Assembly: GCA_025267735.1 (NCBI GenBank)
Contig: CM046299.1
Location: forward strand, 30,643,987-30,707,986
DNA from: Mactra quadrangularis
Taxonomy: Eukaryota; Mollusca; Bivalvia; Venerida; Mactridae
Length of the DNA stretch: 64,000 bases
Reading direction: 5' to 3'
Positions 1-10,200 of the stretch are shown in pieces. The position numbers were made by a program, and so were the translations under genes. The notes below the pieces were generated by a model that made no database searches, was not told where the DNA came from, and saw nothing but the letters and a program-made list of their open reading frames with translations. Numbering within the stretch: the stretch's first letter is position 1; every line of letters begins with the position of its first letter.

Positions 1-186
1 AGAAATGGTAGAAAACAATTTCTGCTGCTCTGGTCGGACAGAAAATTTAGACCATCATGGCAGGATGAAGATGATGTGTCGCCTGCTTTGAAAAGACAAT
101 TTCAGTTAACCCACAATGCGGCTGGAAAAAAGAGAAAAAGAAGACCTTATCGGTACTTAAACAAATGCGAATCTATGGACATATAG
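1..186 (+). CDS. C-terminal end of Ty3/gypsy pol polyprotein (partial)
   Basis: Reading frame 1 is open from the window edge to a TAG at 184-186 and gives 61 residues. The segment has FLLLWSDRKFRPSWQDED near its start and a basic tail (GKKRKRRPYR), followed by stop. It lies about 0.5 kb upstream of an envelope ORF on the same strand, which is the pol-env order of env-bearing Ty3/gypsy (errantivirus-like) elements. I therefore read it as the region after the integrase core. That assignment is inference: no catalytic motif lies inside the window. The frame is unbroken, as is the env frame, which suggests a fairly young insertion. Confidence 0.55.
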   Translation, partial: RNGRKQFLLLWSDRKFRPSWQDEDDVSPALKRQFQLTHNAAGKKRKRRPYRYLNKCESMDI

Positions 187-572
187 GTCGCATCACATGA
201 AAAAGTATTAATATGTTGAAATTGGGGTCTACAGCTTAAGGTGTCATGTAAAATTTATTAAGGGTAGTATGAGCATAGGTCATCTCTGTTATAAAAGTTG
301 TAAAATCCAAGATACTTAAAATTTATACCTGGTCCTTAAAATTATATATTTGTTAATGGGATTCATTTAGATAGGTATTATAGTTATGTAGAATGAAGGA
401 CTATGTCCATTTGGATAAAACTTGGCAATCTGTATTCAGTATGACACTCCTTTCATCTCAGAATGTTATGTGTAATTTTAATATAAGCCTTAATTATCCC
501 TATATCAGTGAATGATCTGTTTAGTGTGTAAGTTGTGTGTATGAATGCTTGTATGTATGTGAGTGTGTAAAT

Positions 573-622
573 CCTTTTTTTTTTTTAACAATCACTCCTG
601 ATATGTGTGATATTGTTGCTAG
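573..622 (+). promoter_or_regulatory. Candidate 3' splice site for a spliced env mRNA
   Basis: A run of twelve T (575-586) is followed by an AG at 621-622, about 60 bases before the env start. Env of errantivirus-like elements is normally translated from a spliced subgenomic RNA, so an acceptor here fits. A second AG at 639-640 is an alternative. No donor can be checked because the 5' part of the element is outside the window. Confidence 0.35.
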
Positions 623-682
623 CCGGTATCATCACAACAGGGATAAAAGTCAATCCTTATATTTTTAGTTGGATGGAGACAA

Positions 683-3028
683 GTGATGCTGTTTATGGTC
701 GCCTTTGTCCTTTGTATCCACAAGGTATCTGGAAAAGTCCACAATGAATTACAGAGAATGAACTATGGTGTTGTATTCGAACCAATGAACCGCTTGCATT
801 TGGCTAGTGAGACTTGGATCCACACATTTGCTATGGAGTTACCCAGAGGTATAAATCTGGTAGACTTATCAGGCTGTAGCCAGACCCCAGAAACATGTAA
901 ACTGGTGAACGATGTATTGATGGAAATAAATCAAATAAGGCAAAGAAGTGAAATACACTTGAATACTACTATGGATACGGTTTATCAACTGATTCCAGAG
1001 AGAAACTTGGTTATCAGCAAGTCAAGATCAAGAAGATCTTTGCTACCTTTTATAGGAAAATTATCTAAGTCAATATTTGGAACTGCAACTTCTGATGATG
1101 TTGAAATGCTAGCGAAGCATGTCAATCAGTTAAATAAACTTACTAGAACCATGGCAAATAACATTGAACAACATGAAAATAACTTAGCTTCTTATATGCA
1201 TACCATGGATAACAGAATTAATAATATTGTTGAAGGAATGAAAGAAAATGAAATGGCAATTCAACACATTCAGAGTCAACTGTATGAATCATTCAATGAT
1301 CTTGAACAGTCATTTTCAACCATGAATGTATTGATGACTAAACATATTCATGAATCTAGAATCCTAGGACACAAATTCAATGAGTTATTAGCTGGAGTGT
1401 ATGACTTAGTTGAAGGAAAATTATCTCCGCGAATAATTCCTGTTGATGTTATGAAAAATACTGTATCTAGCATACAGCATTTACTACATGATAAATTTAG
1501 TAGTCATTATTTGATTATTGATAATTTAAGTGAAATATACAAAATAGTAGACTTTGTTTTTGCTCGCCAAGGTGCAAAATTGTATATCTCTGTAAAGTTT
1601 CCAATTTCACCTTTTCAACAACCTTTAGACATTTACAAAGTATTATCATTTCCAGTACCAGTCAATAGCTCAGCACAGCATGCTACTCAATTGTTAGATT
1701 TGCCTCAAGTTTTGGCTGTTACTAGTGATTTGCAATATTATACTCCTATTGACATGGAATATCTAAACAGATGTAAATTAAGTAAATTGTTTATTTGTAA
1801 TGATAAAAAGACATTATTCCCAATGTCTTATGACAGTTGTGTGTCCGCTTTATTTAAAGGAGACAAAGTTGCAGTTAAGGATAAATGTAACTTTAGGTTT
1901 TTAAGTGACCACATATCCCCGAAATTAGTTCCTCTGTCAAGTACTTCAGTTTTAGTATATCATATAGAGTCATTACAGTTTGACTGTAAGTCAGGAAGTA
2001 GGGTTGAAGATGGGTGTAAATTTTGTGTTGTTAATGTACCTTGTGAATGTTCGGTATCGACTGATAACATGTATATCCCAGCAAGGTTATCGTCTTGTCA
2101 TGAGAATATTACTAGCAATCTACACCCAGTTAATTTAGCTTTATTGCAACATTTTTTCAACAGTAGTGACTTAAAAGATATTGAAAGTAACTCTTTGTTT
2201 CAAAATCCACTGTCTGTTGATGTACCACAGTTTAGAATATATAATCACACTATGCAAAATATAATTGCTGATGATCGCAAAAATCATTTAAGTCTTGAGA
2301 AAATGGCACAGTCAGCCAAAACAGATGCTATGGTCTTCCAGTCTTTAACTGATCCATTGTTGTCAGGTGATATACTTTTAAGTGACAATTGGCCTGGTGT
2401 GGATGATATTTTGTTGTACTGTACTACTGGTGTCGCTGTTCTATGTTTTGTTTTATTGATAATTGTCTCAATAAAGTTGAGGAAATTAGTTATTATTGTA
2501 TCGGTGTTGCAAAATTCTAAGGCTCAAGCTTCCACGCTGCCTGCTTTTGTATATAAAAAGGATACTACTACTCAAGCACCAAACAATTATTTTTGGGAAA
2601 ATATTGACATTACTTTAGATCATTACATTTTGACTTTTTGTATATTAACATTTGTGGCTGTCACCATAACCTTGTTTAAAATATGTAATAAGAGAAGTGT
2701 TTCTAATCAAATTATTACTGAAATAACCAATGGAAAATCATGTGTGCAGTTGACTGTCTATAACCTTTCATTGTGTCCAAAATACTGGAAAGTTACCATT
2801 CCACAATATATATCTAGTATACAAATCAAGGGTCTGTGGAAATCACATATTACTTTTACTTGGGATAAATTTCAAATTGAAAACTTACTGAACGAAACAA
2901 TTGTATGTGTACCAGTTCGCATTGAAGTAAATCCTTTGTTGTCAAGACAATTGAGGTGTGTCATGAAAACCACATATTCGGTGCACTTTTATATGAAACA
3001 CAACAATTTGTTGATACCTTTGTATTAA
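683..3028 (+). CDS. env: Env-like fusion glycoprotein of a Ty3/gypsy (errantivirus-like) element, baculovirus F type
   Basis: Intact 781-residue ORF. Visible parts: hydrophobic signal peptide (about 1-17); basic furin-type cleavage site RSRR at 115-118; directly after it a hydrophobic stretch ending in IFGTATSDD (131-139), the arrangement of class I F proteins of baculoviruses and errantiviruses; a helical coiled-coil-like stretch (140-245); a cysteine-containing ectodomain (364-472) with several N-x-S/T sites; and a transmembrane segment at about 577-598. Unusually, about 180 residues follow, including a second hydrophobic segment (648-667) and a further domain with N-x-S/T sites and Cys pairs. 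Family members I know usually end in a short tail. The class is known from errantiviruses; infectivity or expression cannot be inferred. The start is the first ATG after the candidate acceptor. No frameshift or stop is present, so the copy looks young. Confidence 0.8.
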   Translation: MMLFMVAFVLCIHKVSGKVHNELQRMNYGVVFEPMNRLHLASETWIHTFAMELPRGINLVDLSGCSQTPETCKLVNDVLMEINQIRQRSEIHLNTTMDTVYQLIPERNLVISKSRSRRSLLPFIGKLSKSIFGTATSDDVEMLAKHVNQLNKLTRTMANNIEQHENNLASYMHTMDNRINNIVEGMKENEMAIQHIQSQLYESFNDLEQSFSTMNVLMTKHIHESRILGHKFNELLAGVYDLVEGKLSPRIIPVDVMKNTVSSIQHLLHDKFSSHYLIIDNLSEIYKIVDFVFARQGAKLYISVKFPISPFQQPLDIYKVLSFPVPVNSSAQHATQLLDLPQVLAVTSDLQYYTPIDMEYLNRCKLSKLFICNDKKTLFPMSYDSCVSALFKGDKVAVKDKCNFRFLSDHISPKLVPLSSTSVLVYHIESLQFDCKSGSRVEDGCKFCVVNVPCECSVSTDNMYIPARLSSCHENITSNLHPVNLALLQHFFNSSDLKDIESNSLFQNPLSVDVPQFRIYNHTMQNIIADDRKNHLSLEKMAQSAKTDAMVFQSLTDPLLSGDILLSDNWPGVDDILLYCTTGVAVLCFVLLIIVSIKLRKLVIIVSVLQNSKAQASTLPAFVYKKDTTTQAPNNYFWENIDITLDHYILTFCILTFVAVTITLFKICNKRSVSNQIITEITNGKSCVQLTVYNLSLCPKYWKVTIPQYISSIQIKGLWKSHITFTWDKFQIENLLNETIVCVPVRIEVNPLLSRQLRCVMKTTYSVHFYMKHNNLLIPLY

Positions 3029-3406
3029 TATTGAAAACCATGCCTAATGCTTTGTAAGTTGGGAATTACACCTACATATGTATATTCGTTGAATGTCTTG
3101 TACTGTATATAACATTTGTTCTTAATGAAATTGTTTTTGTTCCCATAACAGGATATTTCTTTATGTTTTATTTTTTTATTATTTTAAGTGATTTACTCTT
3201 ACAAGTACACTTGTTTGAAGTGACTTTGTACAACAATATATTTGGTGGTTTAATAATTATATAGTCATCGCCACTTTATAATATCTTGATATGTACATAT
3301 GATGTTTGGTTTGTGAGTATATTGCTATATAACATGAATGTAGTCTGTTTAAGATAAACATATATATAAGTAAATAACTCTACTTTATAGGAATAAAGTA
3401 AAATAA

Positions 3407-3418
3407 AGGAGGGGGAAA
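3407..3418 (+). other. Polypurine tract of the env-bearing LTR element
   Basis: A purine-only stretch AGGAGGGGGAAA lies about 380 bases after the env stop. This is the expected position of the plus-strand primer immediately upstream of a 3' LTR. Confidence 0.55.
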
Positions 3419-3423
3419 TTTTA

Positions 3424-4101
3424 TGCGGGAAATATTCAGCGAATATTTTCTTATGTTTTTCAATGAGTTTTTCATTGTAATTTTTCAATGAGTTTTTCAT
3501 TGTAATTTTATTAAATATTTTTCACTGATTGTTTTTCAATGAGTTTTCATTGGTAGGTTTTTCAATGAGTTTTTCATTGTGATTTTATTAAATATGTTTC
3601 ACTGTATATTATACAACAAATAAGTACAAGCGGATGAAATATTTTGGTTATAATCGACCTAACGCATTCTTTGTTTCCTTATCAGTAATTGTATTACCTA
3701 ATGGAGATTGTCTGGGTTTAGAGGAAACTCTTTTCCTTGTAGCAACAAATGAGAAATTAGAGTCAAAACATGTGTTAGTCTCCCATTAAAATCCTTTATT
3801 ATTTAATCTACTTGGCGTGTCACGCTATATTGTTAAAATAGCAAACTCTAGGAATTTGTTGTTATTGTTGATTTCTACATATTTATCAAACAAAGACGGT
3901 TTTAGCACCTTTAGGGTTTCAAAACAAACTTCCGTCGAATTTTGGTTACTTGAGGTGATTAAATTTGTAACAATTATTTTCATTGGTCATCTGATGTTTT
4001 CGACATTTTTAATCAAGTTGTGTCTTTCCTCGGTAAAGTGACTTTTTGTACGACTTTACATGTGTTAACTTCATTTTTAATAAAAGAAAGGAAAGAACAC
4101 A
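3424..4101 (+). repeat. Probable 3' LTR of the env-bearing gypsy element (boundaries approximate)
   Basis: It starts at the first TG after the purine tract (TGCGGGAAATATTC). A possible poly(A) signal AATAAA lies at 4079-4084, and the proposed end is the CA of GAACACA at 4100-4101. The 5' LTR is outside the window, so neither edge can be verified by comparison. The U3-like part carries the short tandem palindromes listed separately. Confidence 0.4.
3456..3604 (+). repeat. Short palindromic tandem repeats inside the putative LTR
   Basis: Four copies of a roughly 25-bp unit, TTTTTCAATGAGTTTTTCATT with small variants, begin near 3456, 3481, 3532 and 3558. Each contains CAATGA and TCATTG facing each other across a short spacer, so every unit can form a small hairpin. 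The block ATTTTATTAAATAT..TTCACTG also recurs (about 3504 and 3580), giving a higher-order duplication. Confidence 0.7.
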
Positions 4102-4204
4102 TATTCTTCTTGATATTTTAGGTATCTTGGAAGCAAGTCGATTGAACATTGGGTCTGAGACAAACACATATACAGTGTGCACTCATAAAGCACAAAAGTA
4201 GAGC

Positions 4205-4711
4205 TGATTCTAAATTATACAGAAATATTGGAGTATTTAATTGAAGGTTAATATTGAATGAATTCACTTAATATATTAGCTATGCAGTATAATAATAAAG
4301 AATAGTAAATTCAAATGGAACAAAATACTGTCATTTATGATGTATGTACCATATTAAAAGCATTTACGCATGTTAACAGCAAGTAATCTTTCTCACAACA
4401 ACCTGCAAACTATATACCCTGTACCCCACTATCAAAATAATAAAGTTCAAGTAAGAAAAATTCTGACATATTTTATCTTTAAATGTACATGATTGTATCA
4501 CATCAATATGCTGAATAAATGACCAACTGGTATAAACACTTATAATGATTTTCTGGACTACACGTTATAATGTGGTTTTCTGTAAAAAGTTCATATTTAA
4601 CATGTATTTTTACATTTTTTATACAAATGTTCATGAAAATATCACAAATTTATTCCTCGCTGGCTCACTCCAATTTTTTTAGACAAAATTCATAGAACAT
4701 AAATTATGATC
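4205..4711 (+). repeat. Dispersed repeat, copy A (related to 23489-24520)
   Basis: Several blocks match the 23.5-24.5 kb region in the same order: GAGCTGATTCTAAATT, AAATGGAACAAAATAC, ATATTAAAAGCATT, CAAGTAATCTTTCT, and near the end AGACAAAATTCATAGAACAT and GATCAATTTGTT. The two copies are diverged, and copy B carries a SINE insertion that copy A lacks. No coding capacity is seen. It is probably an old non-autonomous element of unknown class. Confidence 0.55.
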
Positions 4712-4954
4712 AATTTGTTGTGGCCTTAACGCCATAGGAACACATATTGTATAGGTCATACCACGGAGACCAGTCCATCCACTCACTGTTCCTGAAAAAA
4801 CTAAATCTCTGGACTCATCAGTGACTGACTACTGTTCTACATGATTTAGAATCACTGTTAGGAGGGAGAATGGCCGTAGAAATTATTTCATAACTAAGCT
4901 CCACGAGAGTATGCCCCGCTCGGGAATCAAACATACGACCTCTCGATCAGTAGA
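4712..4954 (-). mobile_element. tRNA-derived SINE, reverse strand, 5' truncated
   Basis: Read on the minus strand, it begins within a tRNA-like head (CTGATCGAGAGGTCG then a B-box-like segment), continues through a body with TTTCTACGGCCATTCT and CAGTCACTGA, and ends in TATGGCGTTAAGGCCACAAC. The same order of blocks occurs in the + strand SINE at 57744-58060, so the two belong to one family. The A-box end of the head is missing. Confidence 0.7.
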
Positions 4955-5033
4955 AAAATGGGCATGTAAAATGAAATATGAAACACAGTTGACTATGAAT
5001 AATAAAGAGATAAGAAGCGCCGCAATGCGACGA

Positions 5034-5646
5034 AACCAGGTTTTCAACTACCAAGTTTGGATGTGTCAGAAATGATTCATTTGAAAGCAACAAAATCAAT
5101 ACATGCAAAATGGAACAATTACGTGGAAACTGAATTTCTAATTTAGCAACAGTGACCTTGACCTTGATCACAGACAATTAGGTAGCAATCCCAAGCTGTC
5201 TCTTGATATCAGCTACCAATACACTGAGTTTGGTGTCAATAGGTCAAAGCAAACTAAAGTTATTGAGCGGAAACTGAATTTTTATTTTTAGTGTCAGTGA
5301 CCTTGACCTTGATCACAGACACCTGGGTAGCAATCCAAAGCTGCGTCTTGATATAAGCTACCTATACACTAAGTTTGGTGTCAATAGGTCAAAGCAAACT
5401 AAAGTTATTGAGCGGAAACTGAAATTCTATTTTTAGTGTAAGTGACCTTGACCTTGATCACAGACACCTGGGTAGCAATCCCAAGCTGCCTCTTGATATA
5501 AGCTACCTATACACCAAGTTTGGTGTCAATAGGCCAAAGCAAACTAAAGTTAATGAGCGGAAACCAAAAGTTGACGTCCGCCCGCCCAGCCGCCCGCCCG
5601 CCGACTTCGGCATTACAATAACCTGGTTTTCGTTGAAAACCTGGTT
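5034..5646. mobile_element. Pearl-like non-autonomous element with 15-bp terminal inverted repeats
   Basis: The ends AACCAGGTTTTCAAC (5034-5048) and GTTGAAAACCTGGTT (5632-5646) are a perfect 15-bp inverted repeat. Between them are three tandem units of about 144 bp, each carrying GTGACCTTGACCTTGATCAC, followed by a GC-rich (CCGCCCG)n stretch. Terminal segments around a tandem core is the architecture of bivalve pearl-type elements. The class assignment is inference from structure. Confidence 0.55.
5122..5570. repeat. About 144-bp tandem repeat, three copies
   Basis: The block AGTGACCTTGACCTTGATCA begins at 5153, 5296 and 5441. Copies also share AGCTACC, AGTTTGGTGTCAATAGG and CAAAGCAAACTAAAGTTA. 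Copies are more than 85 percent alike by eye. An isolated GACCTTGACCTTGAT also occurs near 20404. Confidence 0.8.
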
Positions 5647-5735
5647 AATGAGGGATATCAAAATATTATATTTGAACTCTAAAAATGATAAAATCCTTCA
5701 AACATTCATTCCAACAGTACTTTCAGTATCCCGGT

Positions 5736-6704
5736 ACAACCAATTTTCGGTCAGCTAACGGTTAATTGTCGTGAAAGGCATACGTAAGGGACGAACAGCG
5801 TCTATAAACGCTGAAATACTGTTCAACAACTATTTCGCGCAAAATATATGCAAAGAAAACAAACTTACCTCATGTCATGTTTTAAATATCCTTTTTTCTA
5901 CGTAACTGACCTAATTTTACTAAACCGGAAGTTGCGCAACCAATATTCGGTCAGATGCTGATAAAGTATACTGCGCGTTATAGCGTGACAAGATGTCATA
6001 AACCATTATTATAAATATTAAACACAATATTTAACTGTTACTAACGAATAACCTATTTACAGTGTATCTTTATGATAGTTTTTAAAGTTTACTTGTGGAG
6101 GAAACACAGTTGGGGCACAGGAATGTGTCTTCTCTTCTAATGACCCTTACTGTTATAAAAATGGTGAAAGTATCCGTTTTGTCATGATAATGGGGTCTTT
6201 ATGACCCAATAGTAGGCACACGATTTTTAAAAAAATGAAAGAGTGAAACATTCGGTAAATAATGTATATAAACTACAACTCTAAATATTTGAAAAAATAA
6301 GAAAAGTTCGTAAGGAGCCATATGTCACAAATTCTCAACTTTTCCGTGAAGTATACTTTTCGAAATATGGAAAAGCGAGTGGAGCCATATGAAATGATGC
6401 TGCCTGTCAGACGACACGCTTCGAACAGAGTGAAAAGGTTGGATTTAATATTTAAAACACATATTTACGATGTAAAATTTTGGGAATAGTGAAAACAAGT
6501 GAAAAATTTGTTGTAGGTAAGTTTTATACGGTATTTTTACCGATTTTATCCCCAATTTTCTTTTTAAAAAAAAGGTTGAATGACATACCTATGACGTATG
6601 TTAACAAAACATGTGCGTGACAAAGTGGAAAAGGCGAGTTTAGCCGGCATAACTAAAATTTTCCAGGGCCGACCGAATATTGGTTGTGACCGAAAATAGG
6701 TTGT
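5736..6704. mobile_element. MITE-like element with imperfect 18-bp inverted ends
   Basis: Left end ACAACCAATTTTCGGTCA (5736-5753) and right end TGACCGAAAATAGGTTGT (6687-6704) are inverted with one mismatch. A second internal inverted pair CAACCAATATTCGGTC is at 5938-5953 and 6669-6684. About 970 bp, no ORF. Target duplication and superfamily were not resolved. Confidence 0.55.
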
Positions 6705-7095
6705 TGCGCGATACTTTGATTATACATTAGAGTCATGTCTAGTGATTGGTTTACATAACCATCGTTCCAAAGATTCAACACTACTAGACTCTTATCATCC
6801 ACAAGCAACACCATATTTTCTAAAATTAAGACTCATCGTCTGCAAATTGGTTCGAAACCAAGATAGTCTATAAGTACATGTAGGAAGTTACCACGAGTTT
6901 AGGTTTAACCACTCAAATTATACGAAGGTTGGTAGAGCTAAATTAAGAACACAAATATTAACTAACATAATCACTCGTACTTCGTTCAGTTTATTATCTC
7001 AAATTTAAACACATCTATAAACTATTTATAGAAGTGTTTATCTATCATAAATTTTATTATATGAGCTTGTACCCTGCTTGTTTAAACATATATAA

Positions 7096-7289
7096 ATGCA
7101 TAAATTTAACAGTTATACCATGTTAAACTTTAACAGATTACTTATTTTATGTGGAATACTTATTTTCTCTTTAGTTAAAGGAGATCTTATTGTAGACACT
7201 AAGTATGGAAAAGTTCAAGGAATAAAAACAGAGTTTGGACAAGCTTTTCTTGGTATTCCGTATGCACAACCTCCAGTTGGTAATTTGAG
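7096..7289 (+). CDS. Carboxylesterase exon 1
   Basis: Start codon, signal peptide and the N-terminal strand with GKVQGI and [13 protein letters not shown]. It ends AATTTGAG before donor GTAGGAC, phase 2; the split Arg codon is completed by the first base of exon 2. Intron 1 is 7290-8416 and ends TCATTTTAG. Confidence 0.9.
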
Positions 7290-10200
7290 GTAGGACATCA
7301 CTGTATACACTTCATTTTATATTTTCATCAAAGCATGTACTTGTGTGAGTTGCGTCTGACACGTACAAATCAACACTTTCCACTAAAAGTAACATTTAAT
7401 TTTATCTATATTCAACAACGAGTATAATACCTTTACTTTTAAATCAACTAAAGACTACTTCCAACAAACCAATCAATTGGCATTCTTATACTGAACTGAT
7501 TCAGGTGTGTACAGACTGTACACTTGGTCATAAGAATTAATGTACTTAAATAATGAACTTGCCCAATAAATTGGCCAATACGGTGATGCGTGTTCGCCAA
7601 TTTACTGATTTAAACATATCGCTTTGACATTTTTAAAATATTTATCATAAGTATACGTACTGCATAAGTCCATTCATTGCAAATTGTATATTATAATCTG
7701 TGAATAAATATATAAATGTCAAACTTACTTAACTATTAAATTGTTATAATGTTTCAAGCTAAAATACTGGTTTAAATGGGACTGGTTATGTTTTATATTC
7801 ACAATTTGTGAACGAACGACCTGTAATTAAGTTTTGTAAGTTTTGTAAATAACGCGTTAACATTTTTGTGGACATGTTCAGTTACATTAAAATAGGGGGG
7901 GGGGTAAAATGTTTAGTCCATACATTTGAATCATGTAGATACACAGAAGTTGCCCAAAGCCAAGACGAATATATTTGAAAGGTACAATAATTAATAATGT
8001 TAATATAACGAGCTATATGTTATCATTACGTTAATGGACGTTCAACGAATTTACATGGCAATTTACCCATGTTTCTATCTATCTCCTCATAAATGTTTTT
8101 GATAAATCACAGACCAAATAAATCACAAAAGAATTGTGTTCCATTGCAAGTTTTTTTTACTTAAATAAATTATCTGTGCCCCTGAAGGATGTTGGTGTGC
8201 TAGATCTCTTAGTGCACCATCAAACAAAAGGCAAGTGCTCGGGTCTATCTTATAATGCAAATTAAAAGACATTGTTTAAGTAACTCTACTGTCAGATGTG
8301 ATGATAAGCTAAATTTCTGGTCTTTGATATAGACATATGGTAAGTTGATGCTGCATTATCTGTACTGTGTTATAATATTCAATCGTTAGATAATTAATAA
8401 CTCTTTATCATTTTAGATGGCAAAAACCAGTAGAGCCAACCCCCTGGCAATCAACATACAATGCAACACTACTTAAACCAGGCTGTCCACAACATGGGTG
8501 TTTTGCAACTAATCCATCATTTGTTTGTCCAACTGAGGTACGTACAAACTCCCCGCAGCGGTTATTTCCCTTTTTTAAATCAATTAAAGCGTGACGTAAG
8601 CACTGTGAGGAGTTTGAGGCACCAACTTCTTGAGACAAATGTATAATCAAAAATCTCAATGTGTTCGCCAACTAATAGTAGCGGTGATAAGTATGTTAAA
8701 GTTATTTGTTTCCTTAGTCAATGTCTTACTTGTAAGGTACGGGCATTCCAACACAATGGACTAAAGTTAGCTTTAAATAGGGTTTCTTTACTTTAAAATA
8801 ATTTCTGGGTTTAACCAACAATGCAAGTATTAAGTATCCGTAGCATGAGCGAGAATAGTTCGATCGTTCCTGAAATCGTCTCTATATTAGACATATACAC
8901 ATTGCTCATGTACACAGATAACGTTTATTTAACTATTGTCAGCCTTATGTAATTTTATTTTTATCTTTCTAAGAAAAAACAGTTGACGAAACATAGACTA
9001 AGATACTTTTTGTAATTTTTAGACATCAGAGAGTTGTTTATTCTTAAACGTATGGACACCAGAACCATCCACTGGTCCTGTAGGAACATTTCCTGTCATG
9101 TTATATATTCATGGAGGTAACTTTGTACATATGAGTTCATCAAGTCCAATATTCAAGGGAGATTACTTTGCTAATAAAGGGAAGGTAATCTTGGTTACCT
9201 TTGATTACAGACTAGGTAAGTTGGGCATTTTGTTTAATATTAAAACATGCCGTAAATTTAGTTCAATGAAATTTACAATGTACATGCATATGGTATAAGC
9301 CCCATTATCAAAAAGTAACACTGTTTTTAGACTGGAAAGAAAATAGACATATCAATTTCAAACAATTTATTTTTTAATCAAATGCAAGTATTGCTTATAT
9401 ATGCTTATGTTATTTATTGCATGATATTTATGTTATTTATTGCATTTCTAAGTGAAAGTAGATCGAAATTGAACGTATAATTTGGTTGTTAATACTTAGT
9501 TTTGATGACAGTCTGTTTTAAGATGAAGTCTTGTTATAAAAAACTAATCCAAAGTACATAATTAAGTTCTAAAACTATTTTGGATCACACACATTGAACA
9601 TTAGGGTATACATAAATATAGTGTGCCCTTATAAAAGTACCCCAATTTTTAAAGATATGGGCACTTTGTCAAATTCATATTTAGAAAGCAGAATGGTTTG
9701 AACAGTTTATTGTGTCTCTAATACATGTTATATTCTGATGACTTCATGTTTGTTAAACAGTTTTCAAGTCTACTGTTGATAAATATCTTCTTATAGTGGC
9801 TTTAAATAAGCTTATCTGAAATAACACAAAATACAAACGTTTTTAGAACCCTTATCCTGCATATAACATGACAGCCAAATTATGTTTATCGTTGAACAGA
9901 AAAATACGTCGAGTACTTTGTTTAAACATGGCTCTGATTTTTGCAATTCGAAACAATGTTTACATGTTTCTGGCATGTTTGTGTATGTGCAAGGATTTTA
10001 CGGCTACAATATATTTTTAAACTAATTTCCGGCCTTTTGGGAATTTAAAAAAAAAATATCGGGTCGGGATCGCCTTGATCTATTTTTAAACGCCGGTTAT
10101 AAAATATTTAAACGGCTGATATCATTAATTTCATAAAATTATAATGACCAACAGTGTGTGAAGCTGTCACAATGGTTTAGTCTTTCTTGGAATTTTGAAA

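Noticed and set aside
7088..7094. TATATAA just before the esterase ATG as a TATA box.
   Set aside because: It ends one base before the start codon and leaves no room for a 5' UTR. AT-rich background.
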